From NCBI RefSeq assembly GCF_000012945.1, contig NC_007511.1, positions 3,523,083 through 3,587,082 of the forward strand: DNA of 64,000 nucleotides. Direction: 5' to 3'. The DNA comes from Burkholderia lata (GTDB lineage: Bacteria > Pseudomonadota > Gammaproteobacteria > Burkholderiales > Burkholderiaceae). The stretch's first letter is position 1. Each line of letters opens with the position of its first letter. A program made the translations under genes and the position numbers. The notes beneath the pieces were generated by a model that did not search any database, had not been told where the DNA came from, and saw only the letters and a program-made list of their open reading frames with translations. Shown here piece by piece: positions 8,483 to 17,033 of the stretch.

Positions 8483-9139
8483 TCAGGCAGCGGCCTTTTG
8501 CGTCGCGTCGATCAGCGGCACGCCGGTCAGCTTCTGCAGTTCGTCGAACGACAGGTCGGTGAAGATCTCGCTCACGGCGAGGCCGTCGGCCGTCACGTCG
8601 AGCACGGCGAGATCCGTATAGATGCGGCTCACGCACTGCACGCCGGTGACCGGATACGAGCACTGCGCGACGATCTTGCTTTCGCCCTGCTTCGTCAGGT
8701 GCTCCATCATCACGAACACCTGCTTCGCACCGATCGCGAGATCCATCGCGCCGCCGACCGCAGGAATCGCATCGGGTGCGCCCGTGTGCCAGTTCGCGAG
8801 GTCGCCGTTCGCCGACACCTGGAACGCGCCGAGCACGCAGTAGTCGAGGTGGCCGCCGCGCATCATCGCGAACGAATCCGAATGGTGGAAATACGCGCCG
8901 CCGGTGAGCAGCGTCACGTGCTGCTTGCCGGCGTTGATCAACTCGTCGTCTTCCTCGCCGGGCGCGGGCGCGGGGCCCATGCCGAGCAGCCCGTTCTCGC
9001 TGTGCAGGAAGATTTCCTTGCTCGGGTCGAGGTGGTTCGCCACCAGCGTCGGCACGCCGATGCCGAGGTTCACGTACGCGCCTTCGGGGATGTCCTGGGC
9101 GACGCGCTTGGCCATTTCATCGCGGGTCAGTCGTTTCAT
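8483..9139 (-). CDS. pcaJ: 3-oxoadipate CoA-transferase subunit B PcaJ
   Basis: This 218-residue protein is the beta subunit of a class I CoA-transferase. It contains the catalytic motif SENGLLG, whose Glu forms the CoA-thioester intermediate, and AYVNLGIGVPTLVANHL near the N terminus. With PcaI it moves CoA from succinyl-CoA to 3-oxoadipate. The neighbouring pca genes favour PcaJ over ScoB or AtoA. A 19-bp gap separates it from pcaI. Confidence 0.94.
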   Translation of the reverse strand: MKRLTRDEMAKRVAQDIPEGAYVNLGIGVPTLVANHLDPSKEIFLHSENGLLGMGPAPAPGEEDDELINAGKQHVTLLTGGAYFHHSDSFAMMRGGHLDYCVLGAFQVSANGDLANWHTGAPDAIPAVGGAMDLAIGAKQVFVMMEHLTKQGESKIVAQCSYPVTGVQCVSRIYTDLAVLDVTADGLAVSEIFTDLSFDELQKLTGVPLIDATQKAAA

Positions 9140-9158
9140 TTGAATGCTCCTCGGGCGG

Positions 9159-9872
9159 TCAGGCGGCTTGCGATGCGTGTTCGGCGGCCAGCTCGGCCGC
9201 GTGCGCGGCCTGCGGCACCTCGACGATGCGCTGGACGAAAATGCCCGGCGTCACGATGTGTTCCGGGTTCAGCGCGCCGAGCGGCACGACTTCCGACACC
9301 TGCACGATCGCGACCTTCGCGGCGCTGGCCATGATCGGCCCGAAATTGCGCGCGGTCTTTCGATACACAAGATTGCCCCAGCGATCGCCCTTGTACGCCT
9401 TCACGAGCGCGAAGTCGGCGTGGATCGGCGTCTCGAACACATACGGCTTGCCGTCGATCACACGCGTTTCCTTGCCTTCCGCGAGCTTGGTGCCGTAGCC
9501 GGTCGGCGTGAAGAAACCGCCAATGCCGGCGCCCGCCGCGCGGATGCGCTCCGCGAGGTTGCCCTGCGGCACGAGCTCCAGCTCGATCTCGCCGGCGCGG
9601 TACAGCCCGTCGAAGATCTGCGAGTCGCTCTGGCGCGGGAACGAGCAGATGATCTTGCGCACCTGCTTCGCCTTCAGCAGCGCCGCGAGGCCCGTCTCGC
9701 CGTTGCCCGCGTTGTTGTTGACGATCGTCAGGTCGCGCGCGCCCTGTTCGATCAGCGCGTCGATCAGCTCGGACGGCATGCCTGCCGTGCCGAAGCCGCC
9801 GATCATGATTGTCGCGCCGTCGTGGATGTCGGCCACCGCCGACTGAAGCGATTCGAAAATCTTGTTGACCAT
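9159..9872 (-). CDS. pcaI: 3-oxoadipate CoA-transferase subunit A PcaI
   Basis: This 237-residue alpha subunit has the family signature MIGGFGTAGMPSELIDAL near residue 21 and GFFTPTGYGT in the middle. It forms the heteromeric transferase with PcaJ, making 3-oxoadipyl-CoA for a thiolase that is not in this window. It is the first gene of the pcaIJBDC(K) run, preceded by a 143-bp gap with an inverted pair of PcaR-like boxes. Confidence 0.94.
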   Translation of the reverse strand: MVNKIFESLQSAVADIHDGATIMIGGFGTAGMPSELIDALIEQGARDLTIVNNNAGNGETGLAALLKAKQVRKIICSFPRQSDSQIFDGLYRAGEIELELVPQGNLAERIRAAGAGIGGFFTPTGYGTKLAEGKETRVIDGKPYVFETPIHADFALVKAYKGDRWGNLVYRKTARNFGPIMASAAKVAIVQVSEVVPLGALNPEHIVTPGIFVQRIVEVPQAAHAAELAAEHASQAA

Positions 9873-9971
9873 GTCTCTTCCTGATACGAACCCGCGGCTC
9901 GATGCGCGGCCTGTCGAGCGGACACGCGCGTGCCGCGTGCCGCGCCGGGGCCGATATCGACTCCGGTATTT

Positions 9972-10005
9972 GTTCGCTATTCGAACCTAGATTCGATTAG
10001 CGAAC
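9972..10005. promoter_or_regulatory. inverted PcaR-like operator before pcaI
   Basis: GTTCGCTATTCGAAC (9972-9986) on the plus strand and GTTCGCTAATCGAAT (9991-10005, minus strand) form an inverted pair with identical GTTCGCTA ends. Each matches 12 of 15 positions of the Pseudomonas PcaR site as I recall it (GTTCGATAATCGCAC). It lies about 100 bp before the pcaI start, just after the pobA stop, so it probably controls pcaIJBDC through an IclR-type activator encoded elsewhere. Confidence 0.65.
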
Positions 10006-10015
10006 GATGGGCCGA

Positions 10016-11248
10016 TCATAGAGTCGCGCACAGCGCGTTGTCAAGGCGGGTTGCCTCGGGGGCCGCTGCGTCGTCGAACGGCAAGCCGACGTAGTTTTCG
10101 GCGAGCGCCTGCGCGGCAGCCCGCGAGCGCGTCACGTATTTCAGCTCGGCAAACTTCAGGCGATTGACGAACGGCGAGTCTTCCGGCGACGAGTGCAGCA
10201 TGTTCGTCATGAAGTACGAGAAGTGCTCGGCGCGCCACACGCGTTCGAGGCAGGTCGCCGAATACGTGTCGAGCGGCGTCGCGTCGCCGGTGCGGTAGCG
10301 CGCACCGAGCGCGCGGGACAGCGCACGGACGTCGGCCACCGCGAGGTTCATCCCCTTCGCGCCGGTCGGCGGCACGATGTGCGCGGCGTCGCCGGCGAGG
10401 AACAGGCGCCCGTGCTGCATCGTCTCGGACACGAAGCTGCGCATCGGCGTCACGCTTTTCTGCGTGATCCGGCCCTCGGTCGGCGTCCAGCCGGTGTCGT
10501 TCGAGAAGCGCGTGTGCAATTCGTCCCAGATCCGCGTGTCGGACCATTCGGTGAGGTCTTCGTCGGGCTTGCACTGCAGGTACAGGCGCGTGACCGTCGG
10601 CGAGCGCATCGAGAACAGCGCGAAACCGTTGTCGTGATGCGCGTAGACGAGTTCGTCGAGCGACGGTGCCGCGTCGGCGAGAATGCCGAGCCACGCGAAC
10701 GGATAGACGCGCTCGAACGTGTTCAGCCGCTCGGCCGGAATCGTCTGGCGCGCGATGCCGTGGAAGCCGTCGCAGCCGGCGATGTAGTCGCAGTCGATGC
10801 GGTCTGCGCGGCCGTCGGCGTGCTTGAACGTGACGAACGGGTGCTCGCCTTCGACGTCGTGCAACGCGACGTCGCTCACGTCGAAGTGCATCGCGTGGCC
10901 ATGCTCGACGCCGGCCGCGATCAGGTCGCGCACCACTTCGTGCTGGCTGTAGACGGTGATCGCGCGCCCGCCGGTGAGCGCGGACAGGTCGATGCGATGG
11001 CGCTGGCTCGAGAACAGCAGCTCAATGCCGTGGTGTTCGAGCCCTTCGCGGCGCATCCGCTCGCCGAGGCCGGCGTCGTTCAGCGTGTCGACCGTGCCCT
11101 GCTCCAGCACGCCGGCGCGGATGCGGTTCTCGCAGTATTCGCGCGAACGCGCTTCGACGAGGATGGAATCGACGCCTTGCAGGCGCAGCAGATGGGACAG
11201 CAAAAGGCCGGACGGGCCGGCGCCGATGATCGCGACTTGGGTGCGCAT
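10016..11248 (-). CDS. pobA: 4-hydroxybenzoate 3-monooxygenase PobA
   Basis: This 410-residue flavoprotein hydroxylase has the FAD-binding motif GAGPSGLLLSHLL at residues 9-21 and the second FAD/NAD(P)H motif (DYIAGCDGFHG) near 157-167. LFLAGDAAHIVPPTGAKGMN near residue 280 binds the FAD ribityl chain. It converts 4-hydroxybenzoate and NADPH to protocatechuate. The start is ATG at 11246-11248, with AGGAGA 6 bases upstream. It precedes pcaI on the same strand and is divergent from a LysR gene that probably regulates it. Confidence 0.96.
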   Translation of the reverse strand: MRTQVAIIGAGPSGLLLSHLLRLQGVDSILVEARSREYCENRIRAGVLEQGTVDTLNDAGLGERMRREGLEHHGIELLFSSQRHRIDLSALTGGRAITVYSQHEVVRDLIAAGVEHGHAMHFDVSDVALHDVEGEHPFVTFKHADGRADRIDCDYIAGCDGFHGIARQTIPAERLNTFERVYPFAWLGILADAAPSLDELVYAHHDNGFALFSMRSPTVTRLYLQCKPDEDLTEWSDTRIWDELHTRFSNDTGWTPTEGRITQKSVTPMRSFVSETMQHGRLFLAGDAAHIVPPTGAKGMNLAVADVRALSRALGARYRTGDATPLDTYSATCLERVWRAEHFSYFMTNMLHSSPEDSPFVNRLKFAELKYVTRSRAAAQALAENYVGLPFDDAAAPEATRLDNALCATL

Positions 11249-11364
11249 TGTTCGTCTCCTGAACATTAATTCGAATCGTCGAACACATTTGAGCGCTTTC
11301 CCGACTATGCGGCAACGCGATTCAGGAGATATGTTGTATACGTTTTGACGATACTGGCCTGGCG

Positions 11365-12291
11365 ATGGATGCGCTCGATCTGAACCTCATTCCCTACCTC
11401 GTCGCACTCGACGACACGCGCAACGTGAGCCGCGCGGGCGACCTGCTCGGCGTCAGCCAGCCGCGCGTGAGTACCGCGCTCGGCCGGCTGCGCGAGTACT
11501 TCGGCGATCCGCTGTTCGTGCGCACGTCGCGCGGAATGGAGCCGACGCCGCGCGCGCTCGCGTTGCTGCCGGCCGCCCGCGACGCACTCGCGCAGATCGA
11601 GCGCGGCCTCGTCGCGCCGCACGACTTCGACCCGGCCGCGAGCACGCACACGTTCTCGATCGCGCTGTCGGACGTCGGCGAGATCGTGTTCCTGCCGAAG
11701 CTGCTGCAGGCGTTCGCGACGCGCGCGCCGTACGCGAACCTGCGCTCGGTCTCGCTCGCGCACGACGAAGTCGGACGCGGCCTCGAAGCCGGGACGATCG
11801 ATCTCGCGGTCGGCTACTTCCCCGATCTCGACGGCAACAACTTCTTCCAGCAGCGGTTGTTCACACACCGGTTCGTGTGCCTGATGCGGCGCGGCCATCC
11901 GTTCGAACAGGCGCCGCCGTTCACGGTCGAGCAGTTCCTCGGGTGCGGGCACGCGGTGGTGCGGGCCGAAGGCCGCAGCCAGGAGGTGCTCGAGAAATAT
12001 CTCGCGAAGCAGCGCATGCAGCGCCGCGCGGTGCTCGAGACGCCGCACTTCATGAGCCTGCCGTTCATCCTGAGCCGTACCGACCTGATCGCGACGGTGC
12101 CGCATGCGATCGGCTATGCGTATGCGGCCGAGCACGCGTTCATCGTGCCCGTCGAGCCGCCGCTCGCGCTGCCGCGCTTCGACCTGAAGCAGCACTGGCA
12201 TCGCAAGTACCACAACGATCCGCGCACCGCGTGGCTGCGCGGCGTCGTCGCCTCACTGTTCAACGACGAGCAGGACGAATGGCCGAAGTGA
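11365..12291 (+). CDS. LysR-family regulator, likely controls pobA
   Basis: This 308-residue protein has an N-terminal helix-turn-helix (VSRAGDLLGVSQPRVSTALGRL, about residues 20-40) and a LysR effector domain. It begins MDALDLNLIPYLVALDDTRN, the NodD/LinR-like subgroup start. The 116-bp divergent gap to pobA suggests control of 4-hydroxybenzoate hydroxylation in response to 4-hydroxybenzoate; this is inferred. It is not an orthologue of the AraC/IclR-type PobR of other genera. Confidence 0.88.
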   Translation: MDALDLNLIPYLVALDDTRNVSRAGDLLGVSQPRVSTALGRLREYFGDPLFVRTSRGMEPTPRALALLPAARDALAQIERGLVAPHDFDPAASTHTFSIALSDVGEIVFLPKLLQAFATRAPYANLRSVSLAHDEVGRGLEAGTIDLAVGYFPDLDGNNFFQQRLFTHRFVCLMRRGHPFEQAPPFTVEQFLGCGHAVVRAEGRSQEVLEKYLAKQRMQRRAVLETPHFMSLPFILSRTDLIATVPHAIGYAYAAEHAFIVPVEPPLALPRFDLKQHWHRKYHNDPRTAWLRGVVASLFNDEQDEWPK

Positions 12292-12408
12292 GTGCCAGGC
12301 CTCTTTCCGCGAAGGACGGGCCCCAGGCCCCGCGCGCGCCCCGCGAAAGCATGAAACAATGCCCGGATTCCGCGCCGCCCCGGCGGCGGCATTCGATGGA
12401 GCAGATAG

Positions 12409-13041
12409 ATGGGTAAAAAGAAGTCCGCGCGGCCGGAGCCGGCCGCATCCCGCCCGAGCCGTGAAGAAGCAGAAGACGCGGTTCGCGTGCTGTTGCGCTG
12501 GGCCGGCGACGATCCCGCGCGCGAAGGCCTGATCGACACGCCCGCACGTGTCGTGCGCGCCTATGAACAGTTCTTCGCCGGCTATGCGCTGGAGCCGCGC
12601 GACATCCTCGCGCGCACCTTCAGCGAAGTCGACGGCTACGACGAAATGATCGTGCTGAAGGACATCCGCTTCGAGAGCTACTGCGAGCACCACATGGTGC
12701 CGATCATCGGCCGCGCGCACGTCGCGTATCTGCCGAATCATCGCGTGGTCGGTATCTCGAAGCTGGCGCGCCTCGTTGACGCATTCGCGAAACGCCTGCA
12801 GATCCAGGAAAAGATGACCGTGCAGATCGCCGACACGCTGTTCGACGTGCTGCAGCCGAAGGGCGTCGGCGTGATCCTCGAAGCCGCGCACCAGTGCATC
12901 TCGACGCGCGGCGTGCACAAGCCGGGCGTCGAGATGGTCACGTCGCGCATGCTCGGCACGTTCCGCACCGATCCGTCGACGCGGCGCGAATTCCTGTCGA
13001 TCGTCGCGAATCCTTCTTCAGTGAACCTGACGAATACGTAA
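12409..13041 (+). CDS. folE: GTP cyclohydrolase I FolE
   Basis: This 210-residue protein carries the zinc and active-site motifs of type I enzymes: [11 protein letters not shown] (Cys and His ligands), [13 protein letters not shown], and [12 protein letters not shown]. It converts GTP to 7,8-dihydroneopterin triphosphate and formate. Its TAA overlaps the ATG of the next gene (TAATG), which encodes a FolM-like reductase. The pairing suggests reduced-pterin cofactor supply, for example tetrahydromonapterin, rather than housekeeping folate synthesis. Confidence 0.95.
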   Translation: MGKKKSARPEPAASRPSREEAEDAVRVLLRWAGDDPAREGLIDTPARVVRAYEQFFAGYALEPRDILARTFSEVDGYDEMIVLKDIRFESYCEHHMVPIIGRAHVAYLPNHRVVGISKLARLVDAFAKRLQIQEKMTVQIADTLFDVLQPKGVGVILEAAHQCISTRGVHKPGVEMVTSRMLGTFRTDPSTRREFLSIVANPSSVNLTNT

Positions 13042-13844
13042 TGGCGCAGACGAAGCAAGCGGCGCATGCGCCCGTCGTGCTCGTGACCGGCGCCGCGCGC
13101 CGGGCCGGGCGCGCGTTCGCCGAGTATTTCGCCGCGCACGGCTATCGCACCGCGGTGCATTACGACCGTTCGGCCGATGCCGCGCAGGCAGCGGCCCGTG
13201 CGATTGCCGAGAGCGGACACGATTCAGTCGCGCTGCAGGCTGACCTGGCGGATGCCGCGCAGATCACCGCGCTCATCGACCAGGTGTATGCGTGCTTCGG
13301 GCGCCTCGACGTGCTCGTCAACAATGCGTCGGTATTCTGGCAGGACCATTTCCCGAGCTTCGACCTCGCGGCGTTCGACCAGGCGTGGGCCGTCAACTGC
13401 CGCGCGCCGATCCTGCTCACGCGCGCGTTCTACGAACGGGCCCGCGCGGCCGGCACGCAGGGTGTCGTCGTGAATGTGGTCGACCAGAAGATCAAGGAAA
13501 ACTTTCACCGCGACCATTTCAGCTACACGGTCGCGAAGGCCGCGCTGGGCAACCTCACGCAGATGCTCGCGCTGTCGTCCGCGCCGGTGCTGCGCGTGAA
13601 TGCGGTATTCCCCGGGCTGATGCTGCCGAGCGACGACCAGACGCAGGCCGACTTCGAACACGCGAGCCGCGCATCGACGCCGCTTGCGCGCATCGCGGGC
13701 CCCGACGACGTCGCGAGCGCGATCCTGATGCTGACGGGCAACGCGTACAACGGCGTGGATTTCGTCGTCGATGCGGGGCAGAACCTGATCCGTGTCGACC
13801 AGGACGTGCTGTACAAGCACCGCGCGCCCGACGGCAAGCACTGA
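13041..13844 (+). CDS. folM: FolM-like SDR pteridine reductase
   Basis: This 267-residue short-chain dehydrogenase begins [30 protein letters not shown]. The TGAARRAGR variant of the Rossmann glycine motif, with a basic residue pair, is typical of NADPH-dependent pteridine reductases. NNASVFW follows, and the active-site pair is Tyr/Lys in FSYTVAKAALG. The family reduces dihydromonapterin or dihydrofolate. It is translationally coupled to folE. The FolM assignment rests on this context and the motif variant. Confidence 0.82.
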   Translation: MAQTKQAAHAPVVLVTGAARRAGRAFAEYFAAHGYRTAVHYDRSADAAQAAARAIAESGHDSVALQADLADAAQITALIDQVYACFGRLDVLVNNASVFWQDHFPSFDLAAFDQAWAVNCRAPILLTRAFYERARAAGTQGVVVNVVDQKIKENFHRDHFSYTVAKAALGNLTQMLALSSAPVLRVNAVFPGLMLPSDDQTQADFEHASRASTPLARIAGPDDVASAILMLTGNAYNGVDFVVDAGQNLIRVDQDVLYKHRAPDGKH

Positions 13845-13889
13845 CCGGCGCGCGCGGCGGCGGCCGGCAACCGACGGCCGCGCGCCGCG

Positions 13890-14810
13890 TTACGGCTTGT
13901 CGGCGCTCCCGCCTTCGCGCACCTTGCCCTGCGCGACGCTCGTGCCGGGCGGCACGCTGTGCGTGAGCCACACGTTGCCGCCGATCACCGAGCCGCGCCC
14001 GATCGTCACGCGGCCGAGAATCGTCGCGCCCGCGTAGATCACCACGTCGTCCTCGACGATCGGGTGCCGCGCATTACCCTTGACCAGTGCACCTTCGCCA
14101 TCGGCCGGGAAGCTCTTCGCGCCGAGCGTGACGGCCTGGTACACGCGCACGCGCTCGCCGATGATCGCCGTCTCGCCGATCACGACGCCCGTGCCGTGGT
14201 CGATGAAGAAGCTCGGGCCGATGTGCGCACCCGGGTGGATGTCGATGCCGGTGGCCGAGTGGGCGATTTCATTGATGAATCGCGCGAGCAGCGGCACGCC
14301 GAGCCGGTGCAGCGCATGCGCGAGCCGGTGATGCATCATCGCCAGCACGCCCGGGTAGCACAGCAGGATCTCGGTGATGTGCTGCGCGGCCGGATCGCCC
14401 GCATACGCGGCCTGGATGTCGCTGACGAGCAGCGCGCGCACCGCCGGCAACTGCCGGCCGAATTCGCGCGCGATTTCGAACGCGCGTTCGTCGAGCTCGG
14501 CGAACGGCGTATCGACATGCTCGGGCAGGAACGGCAGCGCACGGCGGATCTGTTCGGACAGGATGCGCAGCGTGCTTTCGAGCGTGTGGCCGACGTAGAA
14601 GTCGACGCTTTCATCGGTCAGGTCCGGTGCGCCGTAGTGCGTCGGAAACATCGACGCGCGCAGGCCGGTCACAATCTTGCAGATTGCATCGCGCGACGGC
14701 AGTTCGCGGATGCCGCGCGGATGGCGCGTGCGATGGAGTTCCTCGCGCGACTCGCGCAAGCCGGCAACGATTTCTTCAAGGCCCCACTGACGGGCGGGTG
14801 ATGTCGACAT
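13890..14810 (-). CDS. serine O-acetyltransferase (EpsC/CysE type)
   Basis: This 306-residue protein has an N-terminal SAT helical domain and a C-terminal left-handed beta-helix of hexapeptide repeats. Visible motifs are DIHPGAHIGPSFFIDHGTGV, VVIGETAIIGERVRVYQ and LGRVTIGRGSVIGGNVW. It transfers acetyl from acetyl-CoA to L-serine, the first committed step to cysteine. No cysteine synthase is adjacent. Its length and N-terminal extension fit the EpsC subgroup better than CysE, so the symbol is left blank. Confidence 0.9.
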   Translation of the reverse strand: MSTSPARQWGLEEIVAGLRESREELHRTRHPRGIRELPSRDAICKIVTGLRASMFPTHYGAPDLTDESVDFYVGHTLESTLRILSEQIRRALPFLPEHVDTPFAELDERAFEIAREFGRQLPAVRALLVSDIQAAYAGDPAAQHITEILLCYPGVLAMMHHRLAHALHRLGVPLLARFINEIAHSATGIDIHPGAHIGPSFFIDHGTGVVIGETAIIGERVRVYQAVTLGAKSFPADGEGALVKGNARHPIVEDDVVIYAGATILGRVTIGRGSVIGGNVWLTHSVPPGTSVAQGKVREGGSADKP

Positions 14811-14947
14811 ATGCCAATGCAGGCGGCCGCGCTCGGTCGCACGGCCGCTAATAAAGTGACGGGTTCCGCAAGATTACCGCGTTTTTTGTCCGGGAGCGGC
14901 ACACCGGGAATCGGCCGGACGGCCGATGGCGCCGACGCGCGGCGGCG

Positions 14948-15181
14948 TCAGATCGTGATGCTGCTCGCGTCGATCCAACGCACGGCCCAATCGCGTGCGT
15001 GCGCGATTGCGTCGCCTTCGTCGTTGAACTGGAGCTCGATCGGAAAAAACCGGTTCGCAACGAGTTCCCCGTCGCTCGATCGGGAGATCACGACGTAGGG
15101 TTTGAACGAACCGTCACTGGCGCGCGCGGGCGCGCAGTTCAACAGATAACCGCGGTGCGTGAAGGCAGTAGTCGCTTGCAT
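14948..15181 (-). CDS. small conserved-looking protein, function unknown
   Basis: This 77-residue protein contains YLLNCAPARASDGSFKPYVV and ends in a helix (DEGDAIAHARDWAVRWIDAS). It is soluble, with no signal peptide. The pattern of a short beta-sheet followed by one helix resembles small DUF proteins common in Burkholderia. No function can be assigned. It is monocistronic, with a 278-bp gap to the next plus-strand gene. Confidence 0.65.
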   Translation of the reverse strand: MQATTAFTHRGYLLNCAPARASDGSFKPYVVISRSSDGELVANRFFPIELQFNDEGDAIAHARDWAVRWIDASSITI

Positions 15182-15459
15182 GAATCCGCCACCTCTAGTC
15201 CCTTGATTTGTTGTTCACTACCCGTCTTTAAGGGTGCTGCGGCCCCCCGGCGCGGGCAGAGGCGGCGCGACTGAATCCCCTGTCGCCGCTTCGCAGGAAA
15301 AGAATCATACTCTGTAGAAAACGCGTCTTCTAGCTGAAATAAATCATGACAAATCAGTGCGCGTCGCGCGACCGCGGCGATCGCCCGCGCGCCTTTTCCC
15401 GTCACGCCCGGAACGGGATTTGCTTCGATCCGGAACGCTTCGCCGCGAGGAGAGCCGCG

Positions 15460-15870
15460 ATGGAATCATCCGGTCAAACCGATCGTTCGCGTCCCCGCAG
15501 CATCGAGCTCGACAACGACGACACGCACGACAGCACGGTCGATACCGACGGCAAGAACCGCGAGGCGGCGCGCCTCGCCGGCGGCGGGCCGATCTCGCCC
15601 GACGAAATCACGCGCAGCAACGCGTCGCTCGTCAATGCGATGCCGGAAGCCGGCGACGGTTTCGCCGGTTTCGACAGCCGCCCCGGCGGCAATCATCCGG
15701 CGTTCGCGCTGCGTGCCGGCTACATGGTGATCGAGAAGGGCTTCGACGCGCCACCGCCCATGAGCGACGCGCTGTTCGGCCCGGTCCACCGGATGTACGG
15801 CAGCGCGTACTGGCCCGGCCACCAGCGGCGTCCGGAGCGCGTATTCGAGCTGACGGCCGTGCCGAGATAG
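15460..15870 (+). CDS. acidic small protein, function unknown
   Basis: This 136-residue protein starts at ATG 15460 behind GAGGAGAG. The first half is disordered and rich in Asp, Arg and Ser; the second half is more ordered (FALRAGYMVIEKGFDAPPP, RMYGSAYWPGHQRRPERVFEL). There is no signal peptide or membrane segment. I recognise no family. An upstream in-frame ATG at 15346 lacks a ribosome-binding site. Confidence 0.6.
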   Translation: MESSGQTDRSRPRSIELDNDDTHDSTVDTDGKNREAARLAGGGPISPDEITRSNASLVNAMPEAGDGFAGFDSRPGGNHPAFALRAGYMVIEKGFDAPPPMSDALFGPVHRMYGSAYWPGHQRRPERVFELTAVPR

Positions 15871-16462
15871 CCGGCGCGGCGTTTGAATCGATCGTTCGTT
15901 TGCGAACCGGTATCGGCCAACAGCCGATGGCTGGGGATCGGCGTACGCGCTCGTGTGCCGACCGGGTACCGGCAACCGCACGATGCACGAACGAATGATT
16001 CCGCGCAGCGGCACCGGCGACGCCATGCACGTCGTGAATCGCACTGACGCACATGCGTTGATCGAGGTCATGTCGAAACGGCGCGGTTGCGATTGAATGT
16101 CGATGCGGGTGACGCATCCGCGTGACTGTCGTGTCGATGCGGTCGGTATGCGCGTCATGTGCGGCGATGCATGTGCATGTGCATGTGCATGTGCGACACG
16201 CGACACCGATGCGCGCGCGTGCCTTCCCGCCGACGATGCAGGCGACAGCGACCACCACGCCGCGCGACACGCGACACGCGACATGCGTGACGCGTCACGC
16301 GGCGCAGCATGCGCCAAGTGCATCGCTCACCGCCGCGCGGCACGACCGGCACCTCACTGCAAAGTCCCGGCCATTGGTTTACTCTGCCTCGCAGCATTGC
16401 GCATTGCCCATCCCGATCGGCCATCCGGCCGACTTCGCTTCAACCCGCCACTCGGAGACACT
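15871..16462. other. 592-bp intergenic region with short tandem repeats
   Basis: No supported gene lies here; the open frames on both strands are compositional. It contains the uspA leader and simple repeats: ATGTGC x4 at 16171-16194 and GCGACAC-type heptamers at 16193-16206 and 16264-16284. A weak FNR-like sequence at 16058 is too degenerate to call. Confidence 0.55.
16171..16284. repeat. hexamer and heptamer tandem repeats upstream of uspA
   Basis: Four perfect ATGTGC units (16171-16194) are followed by two GCGACAC units (16193-16206) and, after a spacer, three more GCGACAC/T units (16264-16284). Such short arrays can vary in copy number between strains. Confidence 0.8.
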
Positions 16463-16930
16463 ATGTACAAGCGTATTCTGGTTGCCGTCGACGGCAGCGA
16501 CACGTCCCGCCATGCGTTCGATGCCGCGCTGGCACTCGCGAAATCGCACGGCGCCGAGCTGCAACCGTTCTACGTCGTCGAGAACGCCGCGATCTACTAC
16601 AACGTTCCCGGCTACGATCCGTCCGTGCTGCGCGACCAGCTCGTCGCGCAGGGCAACGCGCTCGCGAAGGATTTCACCGCGCTGATGCAGGCAGCGGGCG
16701 TGAAGGGCGAGACGAAGCTGAGCGAAGCGACGTCGCTCAACGACGTGTCGTCGCTGATCCTCGACGGCGCGAAAGCGTTCGATGCCGATCTGCTCGTGCT
16801 CGGCACGCACGGCCGCCGCGGGTTCCGCCGTCTCGTGCTCGGCAGCATCGCCGAGCAATGCGTGCGCCACGCGACGCTGCCCGTGCTGCTGATTCCGGCG
16901 GCTGCCAACGTCGACGAACCGGCCGCGTAA
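16463..16930 (+). CDS. universal stress protein, UspA family
   Basis: This 155-residue single-domain Usp begins MYKRILVAVDGSDTSRHAF. The ATP-binding loop G-x2-G-x9-GS is complete (GTHGRRGFRRLVLGS), so it is probably an ATP-binding UspFG-type protein. It precedes an FNR-type regulator gene by 103 bp on the same strand, which suggests a role under low oxygen or stress. The start has GGAGA 6 bases upstream; frames open further upstream are not conserved. Confidence 0.93.
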   Translation: MYKRILVAVDGSDTSRHAFDAALALAKSHGAELQPFYVVENAAIYYNVPGYDPSVLRDQLVAQGNALAKDFTALMQAAGVKGETKLSEATSLNDVSSLILDGAKAFDADLLVLGTHGRRGFRRLVLGSIAEQCVRHATLPVLLIPAAANVDEPAA

Positions 16931-17033
16931 GCGGCGTTCGGCATGCGCGGGCGGTCGCGACGTTTTGTCACCCGACAGCGGCAAGTTGCGGTGGGACAAT
17001 GATTCCGTCGATTCAACGCCGGAGTAAACGATC

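Noticed and set aside
11331..11348. Leader peptide MLYTF before the LysR gene, behind AGGAG
   Set aside because: The ribosome-binding-site spacing is poor, the peptide is only five codons, and no attenuator structure follows. The AGGAGA there is simply the inverted counterpart of the pobA ribosome-binding site.
16058..16071. FNR-box-like sequence TTGATCGAGGTCAT
   Set aside because: Only one half-site is good and it is about 400 bp from uspA, too far and too weak to call.
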